From: UBA2112 sp964641025
GTDB taxonomy: Bacteria; Patescibacteriota; Saccharimonadia; Saccharimonadales; Saccharimonadaceae
NCBI GenBank assembly: GCA_964641025.1
Contig: CAZXJP010000006.1
Location: 4,256-68,255 of the forward strand
Length of the DNA stretch: 64,000 bases
Reading direction: 5' to 3'
In this document: one piece after another, positions 14,383 to 22,481 of the stretch
Position numbering within the stretch: the first letter of the stretch is position 1
How the letters are laid out: each line of letters starts with the position of its first letter
Made by a program: the position numbers and the translations under genes
Notes under the pieces: model-generated
Seen by the model: the letters and a program-made list of their open reading frames with translations, nothing else
Databases searched by the model: none
What the model was told of the DNA's origin: nothing

Positions 14383-14406
14383 TATATATCCACATATGGA
14401 TATATA
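14383..14406. promoter_or_regulatory. Perfect 10-bp dyad upstream of the recombinase module
   Basis: TATATATCCA (14383-14392) and TGGATATATA (14397-14406) around CATA. It lies in the divergent control region 50 bp before the small gene at 14456. It is a candidate operator for the winged-helix protein or a recombinase-binding site; no family assignment is possible. Confidence 0.5.
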
Positions 14407-14455
14407 ATATAACCATATAAGGATAGTTACAGATAGCCGACGAGGGTAAAAAATT

Positions 14456-14653
14456 ATGGCAATCGAGACGAAATCATATACAGAACCAGGGGTCGTACAA
14501 GGCGATGAACTTGATATCCTTCGTGCGATCCTTGAGGCACAGGGAGAGCAACTAGGTCGTAGTGAGGTGTCGGATATGGCGCACGAGATTGTCAGTTTTT
14601 TTGAAGCTTTCGAAGACAGCAATGATGACGTAGAGGCAGATGACCATGCGTGA
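14456..14653 (+). CDS. Small acidic protein upstream of the recombinase
   Basis: A 65-aa very acidic protein (DELDILRAILEAQGEQ and a C-terminal EDSNDDVEADD) with no family I recognise. It overlaps the start of the recombinase gene by 14 nt, so the two are co-translated. A weak GAGGG lies 9 nt before the ATG. By position it could be a recombination directionality factor or a regulator of the recombinase, but the sequence does not show which. Confidence 0.6.
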   Translation: MAIETKSYTEPGVVQGDELDILRAILEAQGEQLGRSEVSDMAHEIVSFFEAFEDSNDDVEADDHA

Positions 14654-16124
14654 AATGACAGTCGGTATCGCACGCGTATCCAGCAAAGATCAGGAGGATG
14701 GCTATTCGCTCGCCTCGCAAGATAAGCTGATCAGTACCTATTCAGATAATCATAACCTCAAACTCCTAAAGGTATTCAAGATAGCCGAAACAGCATCGAA
14801 AGCGAAGCAGCGTCGGATATTCCGAGAAGCGATGAAATTTGTAGCTGATCACCAAGTCAAGAATCTGATCGTCGAGAAAGTTGACCGACATGCACGAAAT
14901 TTTTACGATGCGGTCGAGACTGACGAGTGGCTACAGGCGGACGAGACGAGGAAGATTCATTTCATAAAAGATGGATTAGTTCTCCATAAAAACTCACGCT
15001 CTCAAGAATGGCTAAACTGGGGTATACGTGTCGTTATGGCTAAGAACTATATCGATAACCTGCGCGAAGAGGCGATGAAGGGATGGTCTGAAAAATTAGC
15101 TCAAGGCTGGCTGCCCGGCGTCCCGCCTCCTGGCTACATAAATAAGACGGTTGACGGTAGACGCATCCAAGTTCCAGACGAAAAGACGTGGCGTATTATC
15201 AAGGCGATGTTTGAGCTGTATTTACAGCCGGGTCAAAACGGCAAGACCATCACTAAAGAGATGGCATTGCGAGGCATACGTACTCGTAAAGGTCGACCGT
15301 ATGTCCATGGTCGTGTTGATGAGATGCTCAAGAACCCGTATTACATTGGAGTAATTCGTTGGGATAGTCGAGAATACCCGGGCAAACATGAAACATTCAT
15401 TGACCATGCCTTATGGAGTCGCGTACAGGAAAAGATGACCGGTGGAAGACCAGCAGTCTACAAGAAACACAATCCGCTATTTAAGAATATGATTAGCTGC
15501 GGAACATGCGGTGGTGTTGTAACTTGGCAACTGCAAAAGGGTCGCTACTACGGTGCATGCCAACGCCGGAATCCAATATGTAAAGTGAAGAAAACGATAC
15601 GAGAGGATCGGCTGGAGGAAACGATTCATACTCTACTGAACGATCTCGTATGCCCATCAAGCGAGCTAATCGATTGGGTTGTCGCACAACTTGAAACTAA
15701 GCGCAAAACCACCAGCCGAACTGACCAAGACTCACTAGAGGGTGTTAATAAGCAAATCGAACGACTCGCTCGTATGGACGGCGACTTATATGACGACAAG
15801 CTAGCTGGCGATATCACAAAAGATGTTTACCAGACGAAGCATGCATCGTTTATGGAACAACTGAATGAACTACGACAGAAGCAAGCTATGCTTGAAGATA
15901 AAGTAAACGGCAACGACCTGCCACAGCGCCTAGCATTACTTAAATTGACTCAGAAGGCTGCCAAACTATACCAAACTCGCACCATCGACCAGAAACGGGT
16001 CATATTGACCAAACTTTTCACTTCGTTCACCTACAGCGACGGCGCTGTATCTGTTAAATACAGTAAATTCGCGTCGGTGATTGCTAATAAAACACTAAAA
16101 ACCAAGGAAATCTTGGGGAGGTAA
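14640..16124 (+). CDS. Large serine recombinase (site-specific integrase)
   Basis: A 494-aa large serine recombinase with its domains in order. The catalytic resolvase domain holds the nucleophile Ser14 in GIARVSSKDQ, with the arginines of KVDRHARN. The recombinase domain (about 165-270) includes GVPPPGYI and MLKNPYYIGVI. A zinc ribbon (CGTCGG...CQRRNPIC, about 287-316) and a C-terminal coiled coil (about 360-420) follow. It should integrate and excise a mobile element without host factors. Starts at 14640, 14646 or 14655 are all possible. The gene ends 130 bp from the CCA end of a tRNA-Gln gene, a typical integration context. Confidence 0.93.
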   Translation: MTMREMTVGIARVSSKDQEDGYSLASQDKLISTYSDNHNLKLLKVFKIAETASKAKQRRIFREAMKFVADHQVKNLIVEKVDRHARNFYDAVETDEWLQADETRKIHFIKDGLVLHKNSRSQEWLNWGIRVVMAKNYIDNLREEAMKGWSEKLAQGWLPGVPPPGYINKTVDGRRIQVPDEKTWRIIKAMFELYLQPGQNGKTITKEMALRGIRTRKGRPYVHGRVDEMLKNPYYIGVIRWDSREYPGKHETFIDHALWSRVQEKMTGGRPAVYKKHNPLFKNMISCGTCGGVVTWQLQKGRYYGACQRRNPICKVKKTIREDRLEETIHTLLNDLVCPSSELIDWVVAQLETKRKTTSRTDQDSLEGVNKQIERLARMDGDLYDDKLAGDITKDVYQTKHASFMEQLNELRQKQAMLEDKVNGNDLPQRLALLKLTQKAAKLYQTRTIDQKRVILTKLFTSFTYSDGAVSVKYSKFASVIANKTLKTKEILGR

Positions 16125-16127
16125 GAA

Positions 16128-16331
16128 ATGAGTGATATAACCATCAACAACGATAAAAATCAAGACGAAAATCAAAAAACGACCCCTGTTACAGAGTCGT
16201 CCCTTGAGTCAAACAGTTCGAGTATTTACTCTTCTGGCGATGTTTTGCAAATTTGGCTGGGATGGAGGGATTCGAACCCCCGATCATGGGACCAGAACCC
16301 ACTGCCTTACCACTTGGCCACATCCCACTGA
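16128..16331 (+). CDS. Short frame after the recombinase, running into the tRNA (doubtful or truncated gene)
   Basis: A GGGGAGG site overlapping the recombinase stop introduces ATG at 16128, so translation probably starts here. The first 40 codons read as a plausible polar peptide, but the frame then passes through a terminator stem and antisense through the tRNA-Gln gene; the last residues (GWRDSNPRSWDQNPLPYH) are a tRNA artefact. The simplest reading is a small element gene cut by integration, its original 3' end now at the other end of the element. Chance is also possible. Confidence 0.35.
   Translation: MSDITINNDKNQDENQKTTPVTESSLESNSSSIYSSGDVLQIWLGWRDSNPRSWDQNPLPYHLATSH
16174..16200 (-). 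terminator. Rho-independent terminator of the tRNA-Gln gene
   Basis: On the minus strand ACGAC and CTGT pair with ACAG and GTCGT, followed by six T (16174-16179). It lies about 55 nt after the tRNA 3' end. Confidence 0.75.
16254..16327 (-). tRNA. tRNA-Gln (anticodon CUG), CCA encoded
   Basis: The reverse complement folds as a full cloverleaf: acceptor TGGGATG/CATCCCA, D stem GCC/GGC, anticodon arm with loop TTCTGGT (anticodon CTG, reading CAG), a 4-nt variable loop, T arm with TTCGAAT, discriminator G and an encoded CCA. The 3' end faces the serine recombinase gene. Confidence 0.95.
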
Positions 16332-16484
16332 TTAAGGAATTATCTGGCTTCGTTGACAGATTATAACATTTGTATCGCCACGTGTACATAACATAGCCAA
16401 ATACTAAAATTGCTATAATGACATCAATGTATTAAAATAGTAGTATCTCTTGAGATGATTGAGAGCGAGCGATAGGAGAGCGCT

Positions 16485-16922
16485 ATGCGCGCATATGTAG
16501 GTGCCACGCTGCTTTGCGCCGGTTTGTCCGTCGCGTTGGTGGCTACCGGATGCAGTACTGATTCGCCGTCGGAAGTAACTGACGGTGAAGGGCTAGGTGC
16601 AGAGGGAGAGATTCAGCGCGATGACGATTCCGTGAGCACTGGTGTCATTTGGCGCATTTCGCCATCACCCGTGTCAGAAGGGAATAATCCGCCGAGTAAC
16701 CTGATTTTCAACCTCGTAAATGCTGGTGAAGTTTCCTATAGTTGCGACACGGCGAAGGTGAACAACTGTGCTATGTTACGCATTGGTGACAGTGTAGTAG
16801 TTGCTTTCGACGTAGATGACGATAGTGTCACAAGTCCTGGCATACAGTACCTGGTTCAGAAAGTCGAGATTATGCCGCAAGTCGTGACTCCAGAGATTTC
16901 GGTACCACGAACACCCTCGTAA
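16485..16922 (+). CDS. Predicted lipoprotein of unknown function
   Basis: A 145-aa secreted protein with a type II signal peptide: short basic start, hydrophobic core (LLCAGLSVALVATG) and a lipobox LVATGC placing Cys23 as the lipid anchor. The mature part is polar and beta-rich, with no recognised domain. Two further cysteines (SCDTAKVNNC) could form a disulfide. A ribosome site (AGGAGAG) precedes the ATG, and a GC-rich hairpin follows the stop. It likely sits on the outer face of the membrane. Confidence 0.75.
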   Translation: MRAYVGATLLCAGLSVALVATGCSTDSPSEVTDGEGLGAEGEIQRDDDSVSTGVIWRISPSPVSEGNNPPSNLIFNLVNAGEVSYSCDTAKVNNCAMLRIGDSVVVAFDVDDDSVTSPGIQYLVQKVEIMPQVVTPEISVPRTPS

Positions 16923-16939
16923 ACAAGAGCTTCCTTCGG

Positions 16940-16967
16940 GAAAGCACCTACTTGCGGGGGTGCTTTC
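16940..16967 (+). terminator. Hairpin after the lipoprotein gene
   Basis: GAAAGCACC (16940-16948) pairs perfectly with GGTGCTTTC (16959-16967); the following T run is weak (TAATTG). It is probably the terminator of the lipoprotein gene. Confidence 0.6.
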
Positions 16968-16988
16968 TAATTGTGGTATAGTTTATGC

Positions 16989-17234
16989 ATGAGCAAGATA
17001 AACGCCAAGCATATAATGATGTACATGTTGATAGTAGTTGTCTTTGTGGCGGTTTTAGGATCACTGATATCACTATTCGTAAACAACGGAAATGCAGACA
17101 AGTCCATAAATAGTTATAAAGATTGTGTCGATGCAGGATATCCTATCTTGGAGTCTTACCCTGAACAATGCAGCACGCCCGATGGCAAGAGATTCACGAA
17201 TCCTGACGCAAAGATTATACTGCCAAACGAGTAA
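16989..17234 (+). CDS. Small membrane-anchored protein with a C-x-AGYPxxESYPxQC motif
   Basis: An 81-aa protein with one N-terminal transmembrane helix (MLIVVVFVAVLGSLISLFV) and an external domain with DCVDAGYPILESYPEQCSTP. This motif recurs in many small bacterial lipoproteins and CPR membrane proteins without known function; the two cysteines probably pair. The ATG at 16989 follows a TGGTATAGT extended -10 box by 6 nt with no ribosome site, which suggests a leaderless message and decides the start over the upstream TTG. Confidence 0.7.
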   Translation: MSKINAKHIMMYMLIVVVFVAVLGSLISLFVNNGNADKSINSYKDCVDAGYPILESYPEQCSTPDGKRFTNPDAKIILPNE

Positions 17235-17317
17235 GACCCAAGCTCGTGTACGGCATAGTAGAATTCCATGCAAAAAATGCTTATGGTATACTACACTGGT
17301 AAACAAGGAACCATCAC

Positions 17318-17515
17318 ATGGCAAAAAAAGAAACAGTAAAAGTAATAGCAGATAATGGAACTCTAGGATTCGTAGGATTTGTAGCTTACGTTGGGGCGGT
17401 CGTGTATTTTCTACAGGGCGCAAAACATGGTGGAGACGTTATTTGGGCATTTATTGAGGCCGTCGTATGGCCTGGCGTAGTAGTTTACTACTTGCTACAG
17501 GGCTTTGGCGCCTAA
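17318..17515 (+). CDS. Small two-helix membrane protein
   Basis: A 65-aa protein with two hydrophobic segments (FVGFVAYVGAVVYFL and VWPGVVVYYLLQGF) and a basic N-terminus. The family is not known to me. An extended -10 (TGGTATACT, 17284-17292) lies upstream and an AAGGAA site precedes the ATG by about 7 nt, so it is a short-leader transcript. It converges with the next gene, with only three bases between stops. Confidence 0.65.
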   Translation: MAKKETVKVIADNGTLGFVGFVAYVGAVVYFLQGAKHGGDVIWAFIEAVVWPGVVVYYLLQGFGA

Positions 17516-17518
17516 GTA

Positions 17519-18076
17519 CTATTTAAAATCGAGCTTTTTGGCCAGACTAACAGTTTCGTCCAGGGTGCCGTCTAATACGTCTTCTACGTAGCTAGACAAT
17601 ATATACCAGTTGTTACCTTTTAGAATGTTCAGCTGGTTGAATGAGGGAACGTAGTATGCGTCATCACCCACGTCTTTGACGTCTATAGCGCCCTCGGGCT
17701 TGTTAATTTCGAACTCTTGCTCGTTATTGCCGGCGCCGTATTTGCTGAGAGCGACACGCGCCAGTAATACTGCCGTACCGTTAGTATTATTGCCTGTGCT
17801 AGATGTTAGGCTACAGGTAGTTACGAGCATCTCTGGGTTTGATGACGCTCCAGAAACGGGTGTAGTCCCAGAGATCTCGCCTCCAAAAGTTTCTGCTACT
17901 ATTTTTTTGGTCAGTATGTCACAGGCGTCTACACGGGTGAATGAATCCCCGTTATTGCCTAATAGATTTTGACCGGAGTTGTTATTAGGGTTGGTAATGT
18001 TTAAAATGGCTGCCACAAAGCCAATAATAATAAGCACGACTATGCCAACAATTATGAGTACCCTGCTCCTATTCAT
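17519..18076 (-). CDS. Membrane-anchored extracytoplasmic protein
   Basis: A 185-aa protein with an N-terminal transmembrane helix (VLIIVGIVVLIIIGFVAAIL), an Asn/Gly-rich linker and an external domain with two cysteines (DACDILTKKI and VTTCSL). I do not recognise the domain. An extended -10 (TGCTACAGT) lies 10 nt before the ATG at 18076 and 4 nt before the one at 18082; the leaderless spacing seen elsewhere favours 18076. The frame is open to 18133, but those codons overlap the divergent PAP2 promoter. Confidence 0.65.
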   Translation of the reverse strand: MNRSRVLIIVGIVVLIIIGFVAAILNITNPNNNSGQNLLGNNGDSFTRVDACDILTKKIVAETFGGEISGTTPVSGASSNPEMLVTTCSLTSSTGNNTNGTAVLLARVALSKYGAGNNEQEFEINKPEGAIDVKDVGDDAYYVPSFNQLNILKGNNWYILSSYVEDVLDGTLDETVSLAKKLDFK

Positions 18077-18127
18077 ATACATAACCACTGTAGCATGATT
18101 TGAACCAAAAGCGTATACTATGACTAT

Positions 18128-18610
18128 ATGCAAATCCTTGTACAGTTCATAGCAGACGGCGCCGTTTTTATAGTAGCTGCCATCGCTATTTATGCGCTAG
18201 TAGCGTTGATCCCAAACAAAAAAAAGTACGCGGCTTATTCCCGTGTTTTAATGGCTGGACTTATGTCGCTTTTGGTAGCAAAGTTCATGGCAACTATATA
18301 TCAGCCAGCAACTGAAAGACCTTTCGAGCTACTAGGCGTAGAGCCAGGCGCGTCATTCATGAATAATCCAGGATTTCCTTCGGATCATGCACTGTTTGTC
18401 ACGGCAATATTGCTAGCGGTCTGGTTCGAAACGAAAAATCGCCTGCTCTCTGCCGTGCTCTTAGTTTTAGTTATTCTGGTGTGCTTGGGAAGAGTATTGG
18501 CATTGGTACATACGCCTCTAGATGTGGTCGGGGGAGTGTTTGCGGCACTTATAGGCGCTATTTGGTACCTTACGGCTCCTTATAATCGGCCTGGAAAGAA
18601 ATCAAAATAA
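18128..18610 (+). CDS. PAP2-family membrane phosphatase (BcrC-like)
   Basis: A 160-aa integral membrane phosphatase with about five helices. The three PAP2 motifs are present: KFMATIYQPATERPF (K-x6-RP-like), GFPSDHA (PSxH) and GRVLALVHTPLDVVGG (SR-x5-H-x3-D type, with GR in place of SR). It should dephosphorylate a lipid pyrophosphate, probably undecaprenyl pyrophosphate in the cell-wall lipid cycle. TATACT (18114-18119) lies 8 nt before the ATG with no ribosome site. Confidence 0.85.
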   Translation: MQILVQFIADGAVFIVAAIAIYALVALIPNKKKYAAYSRVLMAGLMSLLVAKFMATIYQPATERPFELLGVEPGASFMNNPGFPSDHALFVTAILLAVWFETKNRLLSAVLLVLVILVCLGRVLALVHTPLDVVGGVFAALIGAIWYLTAPYNRPGKKSK

Positions 18611-18666
18611 CCCTCAAAACGCCCATGCTTTATAGGGGTGCGGGGTTATGGTAAAATAATCTCGAA

Positions 18667-19164
18667 ATGACAGATGACAATGTAAATAATTCGTCTTCTC
18701 GGTGGGGAGGCGTAATTGAGTTGCAGCCACAACAACTGATACAGGTTGCGGTGCTTGGTTTTGCTGTTGGGGTCGTAATGTGGCTTGTCATGATATTGAT
18801 GCGAGACGTTTTGCTGTCGGCGATACCATGCGGAGAAGCTAGCGAGGAGACATGTGCCCAGATGACGTCTGATACATCGGCGATTATCGCATCACTGTTT
18901 GCGAGCGTAGTTGGATTGTTAGGCTTGGTAAAGATGGGGGTATACCGACCAATATTGGTAGTCATTGCGTCACTTATTTGTCTATGGTCTATTGCCGCCT
19001 GGACGTCGGAAATGATTTGGTTCGAGGCTATTGCTTGGTATGGAATACTGTACGCCGTGTTCTACTCACTATTTTCATGGCTTGTGAGGCCGCGCTCGTT
19101 GATAATTGTATTTTTGATTACCATTCCTGCGGTCGTGTTAGTGCGTCTAATCACGATGTTATAA
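18667..19164 (+). CDS. Four-helix membrane protein of unknown function
   Basis: A 165-aa protein with about four to five transmembrane helices (starting AVLGFAVGVVMWLVMILM) and an external loop with two cysteines (IPCGEASEETCAQM). No family is recognised. TAAAAT lies 9 nt before the ATG and no ribosome site is seen. Its stop codon overlaps the -10 box of rmuC, so the two genes are tightly packed. Confidence 0.7.
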   Translation: MTDDNVNNSSSRWGGVIELQPQQLIQVAVLGFAVGVVMWLVMILMRDVLLSAIPCGEASEETCAQMTSDTSAIIASLFASVVGLLGLVKMGVYRPILVVIASLICLWSIAAWTSEMIWFEAIAWYGILYAVFYSLFSWLVRPRSLIIVFLITIPAVVLVRLITML

Positions 19165-19171
19165 TATCCAC

Positions 19172-20239
19172 ATGGATACAACTGTATTTATTTTTGCCTT
19201 GGCTGCCATAGTGATTGTATTTACCGGCATAGTGATGCAACTTTTGTCGCGCATGCGAGAAATGCAAAAGGGAGGGTCTGTCGATCTGATTAAAACAGAC
19301 GTGACAGAACTGAATAGAACTATTGCGAGGTTACAAGAAAGTATGGGCGATAAGTTGGAGCGCAACAACGATTCTATTCAAAAGTCCGTTCAAAAACAGT
19401 TGAGCGAAAGCGCAAAACTAGTTGCCGATGTCACGGAACGCTTGGCGAAACTAGATGAGACTAACAAGCGAGTCGTTGACGTCGCGACAGAATTAAAAAC
19501 GCTTCAAAATGTCTTACAAAACCCTAAACAGCGAGGGATTTTTGGTGAATTCTATCTGGAAAGTGTCATGGAAAACGTGCTACCGCCCAAGCAGTATAAA
19601 ATGCAGTACAAGTTTGCCGATGGCAAGATTGTTGACGCGGTTATATTCCTAGAAAAAGGTCAGATACTTCCAATCGATAGTAAGTTTAGCCTAGAGAACT
19701 ACAATCGTATGGTCGAAACAAAGGATAAAGCCGAGAGAGACAGACTACTTGCGAAAGTAAAGGCAGATTTAAAAGGCAGAATAGACGAGACCGCTGAGTA
19801 TATTCGTCCTAGCGAGAACACCATGGACTTTGCTTTTATGTTTATACCTAGCGAATCATTGTATTATGATTTACTAATCAATAGCGTCGGGGTGAGTAGT
19901 AAGGATCTAATAGAGTATGCTTTTCGAGATAAACGAGTAATTATCGTTAGTCCAACTAGTTTCATGGCCTATCTCCAAACTGTTTTGCAGGGATTACGTA
20001 GTTTACAGATAGAAGAGCAAGCCAAAGATATACAGACAAGGGTAGGTAAGCTTGGTCAACATATTGGTCGCTTCGAGACGTTCATGCAAAAACTAGGTAA
20101 CTCACTAGGGACTACCGTTAATCATTTTAATAATGCGCACAAAGAACTTGGCAAGGTGGACAAAGATATAGTCAAGATAGCGGGTCGTGATAGTAGTGTA
20201 GAGCCATTATTATTGGACAAGCCAAACTCCGATGAGTAA
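19172..20239 (+). CDS. rmuC: RmuC-family DNA recombination protein
   Basis: A 355-aa protein with an N-terminal membrane anchor (VFIFALAAIVIVFTGIVM), a coiled coil (about 25-110) and the RmuC nuclease-like core. Core motifs are RGIFGEFYLE, VDAVIFLEKGQILPIDSKFSLENY, EYIRPSENTMDFAFMF and VIIVSPTSFMAYL. RmuC is predicted to limit recombination at inverted repeats; it has a restriction-endonuclease-like fold. TATAAT (19160-19165), overlapping the previous stop, lies 6 nt before the ATG. A strong hairpin follows. Confidence 0.9.
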   Translation: MDTTVFIFALAAIVIVFTGIVMQLLSRMREMQKGGSVDLIKTDVTELNRTIARLQESMGDKLERNNDSIQKSVQKQLSESAKLVADVTERLAKLDETNKRVVDVATELKTLQNVLQNPKQRGIFGEFYLESVMENVLPPKQYKMQYKFADGKIVDAVIFLEKGQILPIDSKFSLENYNRMVETKDKAERDRLLAKVKADLKGRIDETAEYIRPSENTMDFAFMFIPSESLYYDLLINSVGVSSKDLIEYAFRDKRVIIVSPTSFMAYLQTVLQGLRSLQIEEQAKDIQTRVGKLGQHIGRFETFMQKLGNSLGTTVNHFNNAHKELGKVDKDIVKIAGRDSSVEPLLLDKPNSDE

Positions 20240-20242
20240 AAA

Positions 20243-20270
20243 GTAATCCCCGCAGGTTTGCGGGGATTAC
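20243..20270. terminator. Convergent terminator between rmuC and the aquaporin gene
   Basis: A perfect 12-bp stem (GTAATCCCCGCA with TGCGGGGATTAC) with a 4-nt loop; five T follow on the minus strand. It probably serves the aquaporin gene and may also stop rmuC transcripts. Confidence 0.8.
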
Positions 20271-20294
20271 TGTTATCGAATAGCTACCGTATAA

Positions 20295-21086
20295 CTATTT
20301 TGATTCAACTAGATCACGAAGTGCGAAACCTACTACACCACCGACTAGTGGGGCGCCTAGGAATACTGCAACAGCCATCCATTCAATCTGTGTCCAGTCA
20401 ACTGCGGTTGCTGCGACAGCCGCTGCAGGGTTGACTGCAACTTGCGCACCAACGTAGCCAGCGACAACGCTAGCAACTAGAACCGCGACCATCCAGCCAA
20501 AGCCGATAGTCAAAGCGCGTGTAACGCGGTCGACAGAAGCTTTGTATACGCCTGCGAATGCAAAAGCGAATAGGCTGGCGCCGATTACTTCAGCGAAGAA
20601 TACAAACCATTGAGTAGTCTCGCTTAGCGGAGCTAGCTGGAATACTTCACGTGCTGGTTGTGCGAATCCGGCCGCGTCACCTGCTGCGCCATTTAGGTAT
20701 GTAGTCAGCAGAACAAATGCTGCACCTGCACCTAGGAACTGAGCTACAAGGTAGACTACTGTCTTTAGGTGGTCAAGTCGACGCGTAACCCACGCGCCAA
20801 CCGTGATTACTGGGTTTAGATGTGATCCAGATAGGACACCTACCATGAGGACCAAACCTACTAGTACGAATCCCATGTATAGCGGTTCGCCATTTGTGAT
20901 TAGAAACGCACTAACTAGCGCGAATACACCGACGAATTCGCCGATAAACGTGGTTGCTAGGTCGTTACTGCGCAAGCTTAGTTTCTTGCTAGAAACTTTC
21001 GCAGGAGCGCTTACTGTTGTTTTTGTTGATTGGCTTTTTGACCGGGTGGTCTTTTTGGCAGCCGAGCCGGCTTTTTTTGTAGCCAT
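20295..21086 (-). CDS. Aquaporin / MIP-family channel
   Basis: A 263-aa channel of the major intrinsic protein family. A Lys/Ser/Thr-rich N-terminal tail of about 45 residues precedes six helices and the two half-helix signatures, NPV in SGSHLNPVITVG and NPA in AQVAVNPAAAVA. I start at 21086, where AAGGAGGG precedes the ATG; the open frame extends further upstream without a site. It should pass water or small neutral solutes such as glycerol; the selectivity residues were not resolved. The first NPA motif carries Val in place of Ala. Confidence 0.88.
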   Translation of the reverse strand: MATKKAGSAAKKTTRSKSQSTKTTVSAPAKVSSKKLSLRSNDLATTFIGEFVGVFALVSAFLITNGEPLYMGFVLVGLVLMVGVLSGSHLNPVITVGAWVTRRLDHLKTVVYLVAQFLGAGAAFVLLTTYLNGAAGDAAGFAQPAREVFQLAPLSETTQWFVFFAEVIGASLFAFAFAGVYKASVDRVTRALTIGFGWMVAVLVASVVAGYVGAQVAVNPAAAVAATAVDWTQIEWMAVAVFLGAPLVGGVVGFALRDLVESK

Positions 21087-21176
21087 TAGAATTCCCTCCT
21101 TAATAAGAATTATGGGACTAGTATAACATAACCCTTGAAGCTGTCTATTATTTTTAAAGAATGTATAATGATTTGC

Positions 21177-21422
21177 ATGGGAATTATCTTGAAACAAGAC
21201 GAGAATAGGTCTGAACTACAAAAAAGAGTAGCCCAACAGTTGACTGAAAAAGCCAAGAAAAAGGATCCAAATCCGGCCGACTTACCAGACGGGGTGGACG
21301 ATTCGGCGTATATGAAAAACACCAAACAAACTTCCGGTTTGGCTGCGCTATGGATAGCTATAGTTGTAATCGGTGTAGGTGCGTTAATTTGGTACATTGT
21401 CGCTTCTGGCAATCAGTCGTAA
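21177..21422 (+). CDS. Small protein with C-terminal membrane anchor
   Basis: An 81-aa protein: a charged, helical cytoplasmic part (NRSELQKRVAQQLTEKAKKK) followed by one transmembrane helix (LWIAIVVIGVGALIWYIVA) near the C-terminus. No family is recognised. TATAAT (21164-21169) lies 7 nt before the ATG at 21177, which fits the leaderless layout; the longer frame from 21135 would start before the promoter. It lies directly upstream of pheS. Confidence 0.68.
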   Translation: MGIILKQDENRSELQKRVAQQLTEKAKKKDPNPADLPDGVDDSAYMKNTKQTSGLAALWIAIVVIGVGALIWYIVASGNQS

Positions 21423-21443
21423 AATACTCTATAATTTTTACAG

Positions 21444-22481
21444 ATGACAGATAGTGAAAAAGTTCGCGAAGAATTGTTGATGCACATAGCAACGAGCGAT
21501 AGCCCGCATGAATTTTTGAGGGCTCACCAGTTGCGCGCACTTGCTGATGATATAAAAAACATACCGCCTGAAAAAAGGGCTGAAGCTGGTCGCGCACTCA
21601 ACGAGCTAAAAAAAGAGGTGGCTGCCGCTGTCGAAAAACGACAGGCGGAGCTATTGGATCGCGATGTTGAGCAAATCGACGTGACGGCACCGATGGATAT
21701 AAACTCTGATTCGCCGTCGCTACTACCGGCGGAAAATGGATCCATACACCCAATCTCGCGCGAGATTCAGACGATGGGCGACATACTGCAACGTATGGGT
21801 TTTACAGTTTTTGAGTCACGAGAACTGGATGACCAATACCACATGTTCGAATCACTCAACTTTCCGGCGGGGCATCCGGCGCGCGATGATTTCGATACCT
21901 TTATGACTGTACAAAAGGACAAGGACGGCGAGCCATTGATTGCGCCTGCGCATACCAGTACTATGCAGAACCGCATCTTGCGCCAACTAAAACCACAATT
22001 AGAATCTGGACAGCCCATCGCGGCCGCTAGTATAGACCGAGTATTTAGAAACGAAGACCTGGATCCGCGACACGAACACACTTTTTACCAGCATGAGGGA
22101 ATTTACGTTGACAAGGATATTCATGCCGGTATGCTGGTCGCAACATTAAAGACGTTTTTGGAGAGTTACTATAAAAAGTCGCTGGATGTTCGTGTTAACC
22201 CGTTTTATTTTCCATTCACCGAGCCCTCTTTTGAGTTTTCCTTGTCATGTCCTTTTTGCGAAGGCGAGGGATGCGGCGTGTGTTCACATTCTGGTTGGAT
22301 AGAACTATTAGGCTGTGGGATGATACACCCAAACGTATTGAAAATGGCCGACATCGATCCAGATGTATATACGGGTTTTGCATGGGGCGGTGGAGTCGAG
22401 CGCCTCATCATGATGAAACACGGTATCGAAGACGTACGGTACTTCCAGTCGGCAAAACTAGATTTTTTGAGGCAGTTTTAA
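21444..22481 (+). CDS. pheS: Phenylalanine-tRNA ligase alpha subunit
   Basis: A 345-aa catalytic subunit. An N-terminal coiled coil (1-75) is followed by class II aminoacyl-tRNA synthetase motifs: FESLNFPAGHPARDDFDTF, the Phe/ATP region around RVFRNEDLDPRHEHTFYQHEG, and motif 3 with GGGVERLIMM. An inserted zinc-ribbon-like knuckle C-x2-C-x4-C-x2-C (CPFCEGEGCGVC, about residue 265) precedes the ELLGCGMIHPNVL block; such an insert is known in some bacterial PheS. TATAAT (21430-21435) lies 8 nt before the ATG. It is followed without spacing by pheT. Confidence 0.97.
   Translation: MTDSEKVREELLMHIATSDSPHEFLRAHQLRALADDIKNIPPEKRAEAGRALNELKKEVAAAVEKRQAELLDRDVEQIDVTAPMDINSDSPSLLPAENGSIHPISREIQTMGDILQRMGFTVFESRELDDQYHMFESLNFPAGHPARDDFDTFMTVQKDKDGEPLIAPAHTSTMQNRILRQLKPQLESGQPIAAASIDRVFRNEDLDPRHEHTFYQHEGIYVDKDIHAGMLVATLKTFLESYYKKSLDVRVNPFYFPFTEPSFEFSLSCPFCEGEGCGVCSHSGWIELLGCGMIHPNVLKMADIDPDVYTGFAWGGGVERLIMMKHGIEDVRYFQSAKLDFLRQF

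Noticed and set aside
16220..16331. Protein coding across the tRNA-Gln region (residues like GWRDSNPRSWDQNPLPYH).
   Set aside because: This is the well-known artefact of translating a tRNA gene antisense; the cloverleaf is complete.
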